A stretch of 64,000 nucleotides of DNA, taken from positions 3,069,821 through 3,133,820 of the forward strand of contig JAJEKV010000057.1 in the NCBI GenBank assembly GCA_021234155.1. The letters run 5' to 3'. This stretch comes from Isoetes taiwanensis (taxonomy: Eukaryota > Streptophyta > Lycopodiopsida > Isoetales > Isoetaceae). The notes under the pieces were generated by a model. It was not told the origin of the DNA. It saw nothing but the letters and a program-made list of their open reading frames with translations, and did not search any database. Both the position numbers and the translations under genes were made by a program. Positions 60,560 to 64,000 of this stretch are shown one piece after another (the first letter of the stretch is position 1; each line of letters opens with the position of its first letter).

Positions 60560-62148
60560 TGTGACGTTCCAGGGGAATATACGCCATAGATACGTATATT
60601 CCTGGACCCGTCACTATACAAGTCTACACTTGTAGCCTTGTATACCTTAGAAGTGGCAAAGGGCACATATCTAAGTTAATTGTTTAACTTAGATAACCTT
60701 AGGATAAGGCCCATTTCCACATGGCCTTATCCTATTGGGCATCCTAGTGGTGCCACATGGCATACCATGTGAACCCTATCTTATATTAGCACTAACCCTA
60801 ACCCTAGACCTCTTTTCCTGACTCTAGCACCTGAACACTTCTCTACGCACTCGAAACCCCGTTTCAAGCATCGTTCGTCGTAGCATAGACTGGTGCAGCA
60901 GCCCCCGAAGTGTGCGCATGATTGTAGAGGGAGCACAACCTCGACCACATCAAGGAGCAATGGAGACACCATGAATGGGAGGAAGCGCTTCTGGAGTAGG
61001 TAGGTGGAGTAGAGTTCATAGTGGTTCATCTGGAAGTTAGTACTCCAGATGGGTCTGTGTGTTGTATCTAGAGTAGAGCCATCCTAGAACCTTTGTTGAA
61101 CATCTTGAACCCTAATCAAGGAACCCTAACTGTAAGTTAGATATGTATGATTATGTTAAGATGTTCTTACTATGATTATCATGACTTGATGTTATGTGAT
61201 GTTGGGTGATCATGTTTGCTCCTCTTGTATTGGGAAGGGGGGTAGAGACCTAGCAGCCATTATGTAGTATGCTCCTAATCTAGATCCCTTAGTTCCTATT
61301 AGTTGCAGCCTGTGCATAGGAACCCACCGGGCTATGGAGGCTATATGATGTGACTCAGCACTACATAACGGGGCTAGAGGCAATGCGGACGGAGGATCCC
61401 TGCCGAGTGGGGGCTTCGGGGGATCCCATAGTGGGCTAGACTTATGGTCGGTCACTTCGTGTGGGCCGAGCATGGGTCCGACACCTCCTGGGGCAATGGT
61501 GTCACCCTGCCTCTCAAGAGTTGCAAGTGTCAGCTTGGCTCTTGTTTTGGGGGGTCCAGTCGGGTATGAATCGTGTGTCACCACGATCCTCTAGTCACCC
61601 GAGGAGCCTCTAGATCCCGGGAAGGGGAGATGCAACCCTTCCTGCCTTGATGGACCAGGGAGATGCAACCTGGAGTAGTCCAGATGGGTGATGCCATGGG
61701 ATTACGTATCCGGAAGGCTAGAGTCATGCTAGAGCCTGGTGGAACCCATCTGCAAAGTATGCACAGGAGGGGCGGATAGACGCCATTGTCATGGCTCTAC
61801 CTTGAGGCCTATCCAGTCAGTCGACTTCCATATGAGTCAGAGCCACGGGTAGGAGCTCTCATGTTTTGTGGCATATGAGTATGTTCTTTGCAGCTATGGA
61901 TATGTGGATGAGCTACCCTTCGAGGTAGTATGTTGTATTGTTATTGCTAGTTCTGACGATGTTTGTGCTTCCGCTGTGATAGGAGCCCATAGGGGAAGGG
62001 CATGCAAGACACCTTCGTGTCCCCTTCCCGCACTACGATCATCTCAGAGTGCGGGATAGACGGAGGGCCCGTGCGGTTGAAGGACCGGATGGGGGATTTC
62101 CTGCCCGGTATACGGCCGGGCGCCATATATTTAGCAGGGAGCGTCACA
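60560..62148 (+). repeat. Right LTR (1589 bp)
   Basis: Partner of 35256-36901, ends GCGTCACA, followed by the CATTT target duplication at 62149-62153. Differences from the left LTR are mostly transitions plus a few deletions. Confidence 0.92.
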
Positions 62149-62153
62149 CATTT

Positions 62154-64000
62154 TTAATGTCGGTGACACTGGGTGCTGATGGGGTGCTTTACTTTTTAGT
62201 ATGTGCATTTTCGTCCTGCAAGAACATGCCCATGACGGGTTCTTTTAAGCGCGTGTTAAGTTCGAAAGGCTCTAGAAATGGAAGTTTGTTTAGCCATATC
62301 ATCAATCCGGCTAGGGAGTGATGATCTCCCGCTTTCTAGTAGCATGGAGGTGCTGGAATTCAATTTTCAAAAAAGAGGAATGCAATTCTTGTTTTTATGG
62401 CAGGTTCTTGAGTATCAATTTCTGTTATGCCCCAAAATTCTTTGGGCTTCAATGGATCTCGTTGCAACATATGCAGCTGAATTTGAAGCGAGATTTGAAG
62501 GTACAAATCCAGAGAAGATAGCTGCTGCTTTTGGATACAATTTGCAATCTTATATACCAAGCATTGACGTATACCATAAACCAGTTATAGAATAAGTCTG
62601 ACATAAATATCCCTATAGAAAAATGATATACGATAAGATCAATAGAAAACCAAAGATAGGTAAACCTTATGAGCCCAAGGAAAAGCCTCCCCTGGTTGAT
62701 GAATGATCGGGCTAAATGAAGGGTGTCTGAGAAGAGGACGGCCGCTAGCACCCATGACGTCGAGAACGACCTCCGAGAACTCCCCTAGTTGGTGCAGCCG
62801 GAGCGTCTCCCCGTTAGGGGGGATGTGCACCGCATCGTGCTGGCCCTATAGAGCGACATGCATGTTCTATAACCGGGGAACGAGAGTTAGGACGATAAGG
62901 ACTAGCTAGTGCGGGCTATGGCGGCTTGCTCCGGCGATAGATGGCGATTGAACAGGCTGGAGTTGAGGAGGCGAAGTCCTGAGAAGATCTTTGAAGCTAC
63001 GACTCTTCTCCGGCGCTCCCTTTTCTTGTTATTGTCCCTTTCTTTCCAAGTAGGAAGCCTAATTCCAGAAGTCATCGAATCCCCTTCTCCACAAACACAA
63101 AATCTAATTAATTTTTCCATGTTTTGCTTCAAAAATCCACCTCTTAAGGTTCAGATCCGTTCAACAGAGACAATGCACCATTTTTGGAGCAGAAAACTGG
63201 AACCCACGTCCAATAACAACTATAGGGGATTAAACATGCTTTTGATGACTTGGGCGATGAATGGTTAAGAAGGTTGAAACATCCACGAGATAGGGACTCG
63301 TGGATCATGGGCAAAAGGTATAGAAACACGCGAATTTGCAGCATAAAACAGTGGCAGAAGAAATAGGGTAGGAAGAAAGAAGAAGACGAGGTGGGTTGTT
63401 GTCAAGGAATGGATTGACGCCAAAAATGAGACGGAAAAAAGGTTAATTAGGGCAATCCCTTGCATTCAGCAAACTCCTCGGTCCTCTTCTACCCTCTTCT
63501 TCCCTCCAAATCACCTCTGCCCTCTTCTTCCCACCAAATTACCTCTGCCCAAATCAATCCATGGTCCTCTTCTGCACTATTTTCACCTTTTTTGCACTAT
63601 ATTCATCTCTTCTCAGCACAAATACGGTAACAAATCTATTTCTGTTGAATCTGGAGAAGAAATGGGGTTTCTATTCCATTTTTTGGCATGTTGTTTGTTC
63701 TTGCTTTCAAATGGGCATGTTTCTTGTTTCTTGTTCTTGCTTTGAAGCAGCCCATGGCATTGCCGAAATGAAGTAGCCTAGCTTGTTTTTTTGCACCCTT
63801 GGTTTAATTAATTTCCTTCAAGTAACATAGGCTTCGCTTAAACCATCCTCAACCATTTTTTATGGAATCGGGCATAAACTTCAGCTGGGATTGAAAAGCA
63901 AGGAGCAAAATTTTAAGAGCAATAAGATAGATCATATAAAGTCATAGTGTGACCTACGTGTCAGGTAGTGCATACATGATCGGACAGACTTGGTGATTTG
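62154..64000. other. Right flank, no secure gene
   Basis: This should be the original neighbour of 35250 before insertion, so it could hold the 5' part of the methyltransferase gene on the minus strand. I found no exon that convinces me. The GC-rich patch 62720-63010 has frames on both strands but no recognisable motif. Confidence 0.35.

Larger units (their letters stand above)
35256..62148 (+). mobile_element. 26.9-kb Ty3-type chromodomain LTR retrotransposon carrying an H3-like gene
   Basis: A complete element: TSD CATTT on both sides, LTRs beginning TGTGACGTTCC and ending GCGTCACA, an initiator-Met-type primer binding site, a polypurine tract, and pol order protease-RT-RNase H-integrase-chromodomain, which marks it as a Ty3/Gypsy chromovirus. 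It is very long because it has a 4.3-kb 5' region with two extra ORFs, a nested insertion of about 10.4 kb between RNase H and integrase, and a 4.2-kb 3' region. LTRs differ by a few percent by eye plus some indels, so the insertion is not recent. gag and pol are broken, so this copy is not autonomous. Confidence 0.92.

Noticed and set aside
62639..63268. GC-rich frames on both strands right of the retroelement
   Set aside because: No recognisable domain, frames overlap on opposite strands, and no splice-linked partner exons were seen.

Overview
This looks like nuclear DNA from a land plant with a large, repeat-rich genome. Signs are a spliced plant leucine-rich-repeat receptor pseudokinase of the GHR1 type, an RPK2-like receptor fragment, plant-style LTR elements with an initiator-Met-tRNA primer site (TGGTATCAGAGC), Helitron-like ends, LINE fragments and telomere-type CCCTAA motifs. 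A fern or other non-seed plant would fit the mix of mobile-element proteins, but the sequence alone does not prove it. There are no bacterial operons, rRNA genes or CRISPR arrays.

Layout. 1-10.1 kb: broken minus-strand coding remnants (one with a protein kinase N-lobe), a cluster of CpG-rich palindromes near 4.2 kb, and a 1.6-kb tandem duplication. 10.2-14.9 kb: the one clear host gene, a GHR1-like receptor pseudokinase with three coding exons and one apparent frameshift. 15.4-16.6 kb: a Helitron-like 3' end with a spliced remnant of an unknown gene. 17-21.5 kb: no secure gene. 21.5-25.5 kb: three tandem LINE 3'-end copies, two of which have lost CAG/CTG triplets in a systematic way. 28.2-29.6 kb: a PIF1-helicase fragment abutting an RPK2-like LRR fragment. 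29.9-32.75 kb: a small LTR element with no pol. 32.8-35.3 kb: a decayed multi-exon gene for a DNA amino-methyltransferase.

35.25-62.15 kb is one LTR retrotransposon of 26.9 kb, with matching CATTT target duplications, LTRs of 1646 and 1589 bp, a primer binding site and a polypurine tract. Its order is: LTR, PBS, an intact ORF encoding a histone H3-like protein, a duplicated hairpin repeat, an internal TATA box, an unknown 505-codon ORF, gag, protease-RT-RNase H, a nested DNA transposon of about 10.4 kb with a DUF7869-like transposase, integrase with chromodomain, a long 3' region, PPT and LTR. gag, pol and the unknown ORF all carry stops or frameshifts. The histone H3-like ORF does not.

The main discovery candidate is this retroelement-borne H3. 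It keeps the exact ARTKQTARK tail start (K4 and K9) and a canonical-length H3 histone fold, separated by about 270 residues of charged, low-complexity linker. The same element encodes a chromodomain integrase, from a protein class known to recognise methylated H3 tails, so a chromatin-targeting or chromatin-decoy role is a reasonable but untested idea. Other points of interest are the amino-methyltransferase pseudogene cut by the retroelement, arrays of palindromes, and signs of methylation-linked base-calling error in the LINE array.
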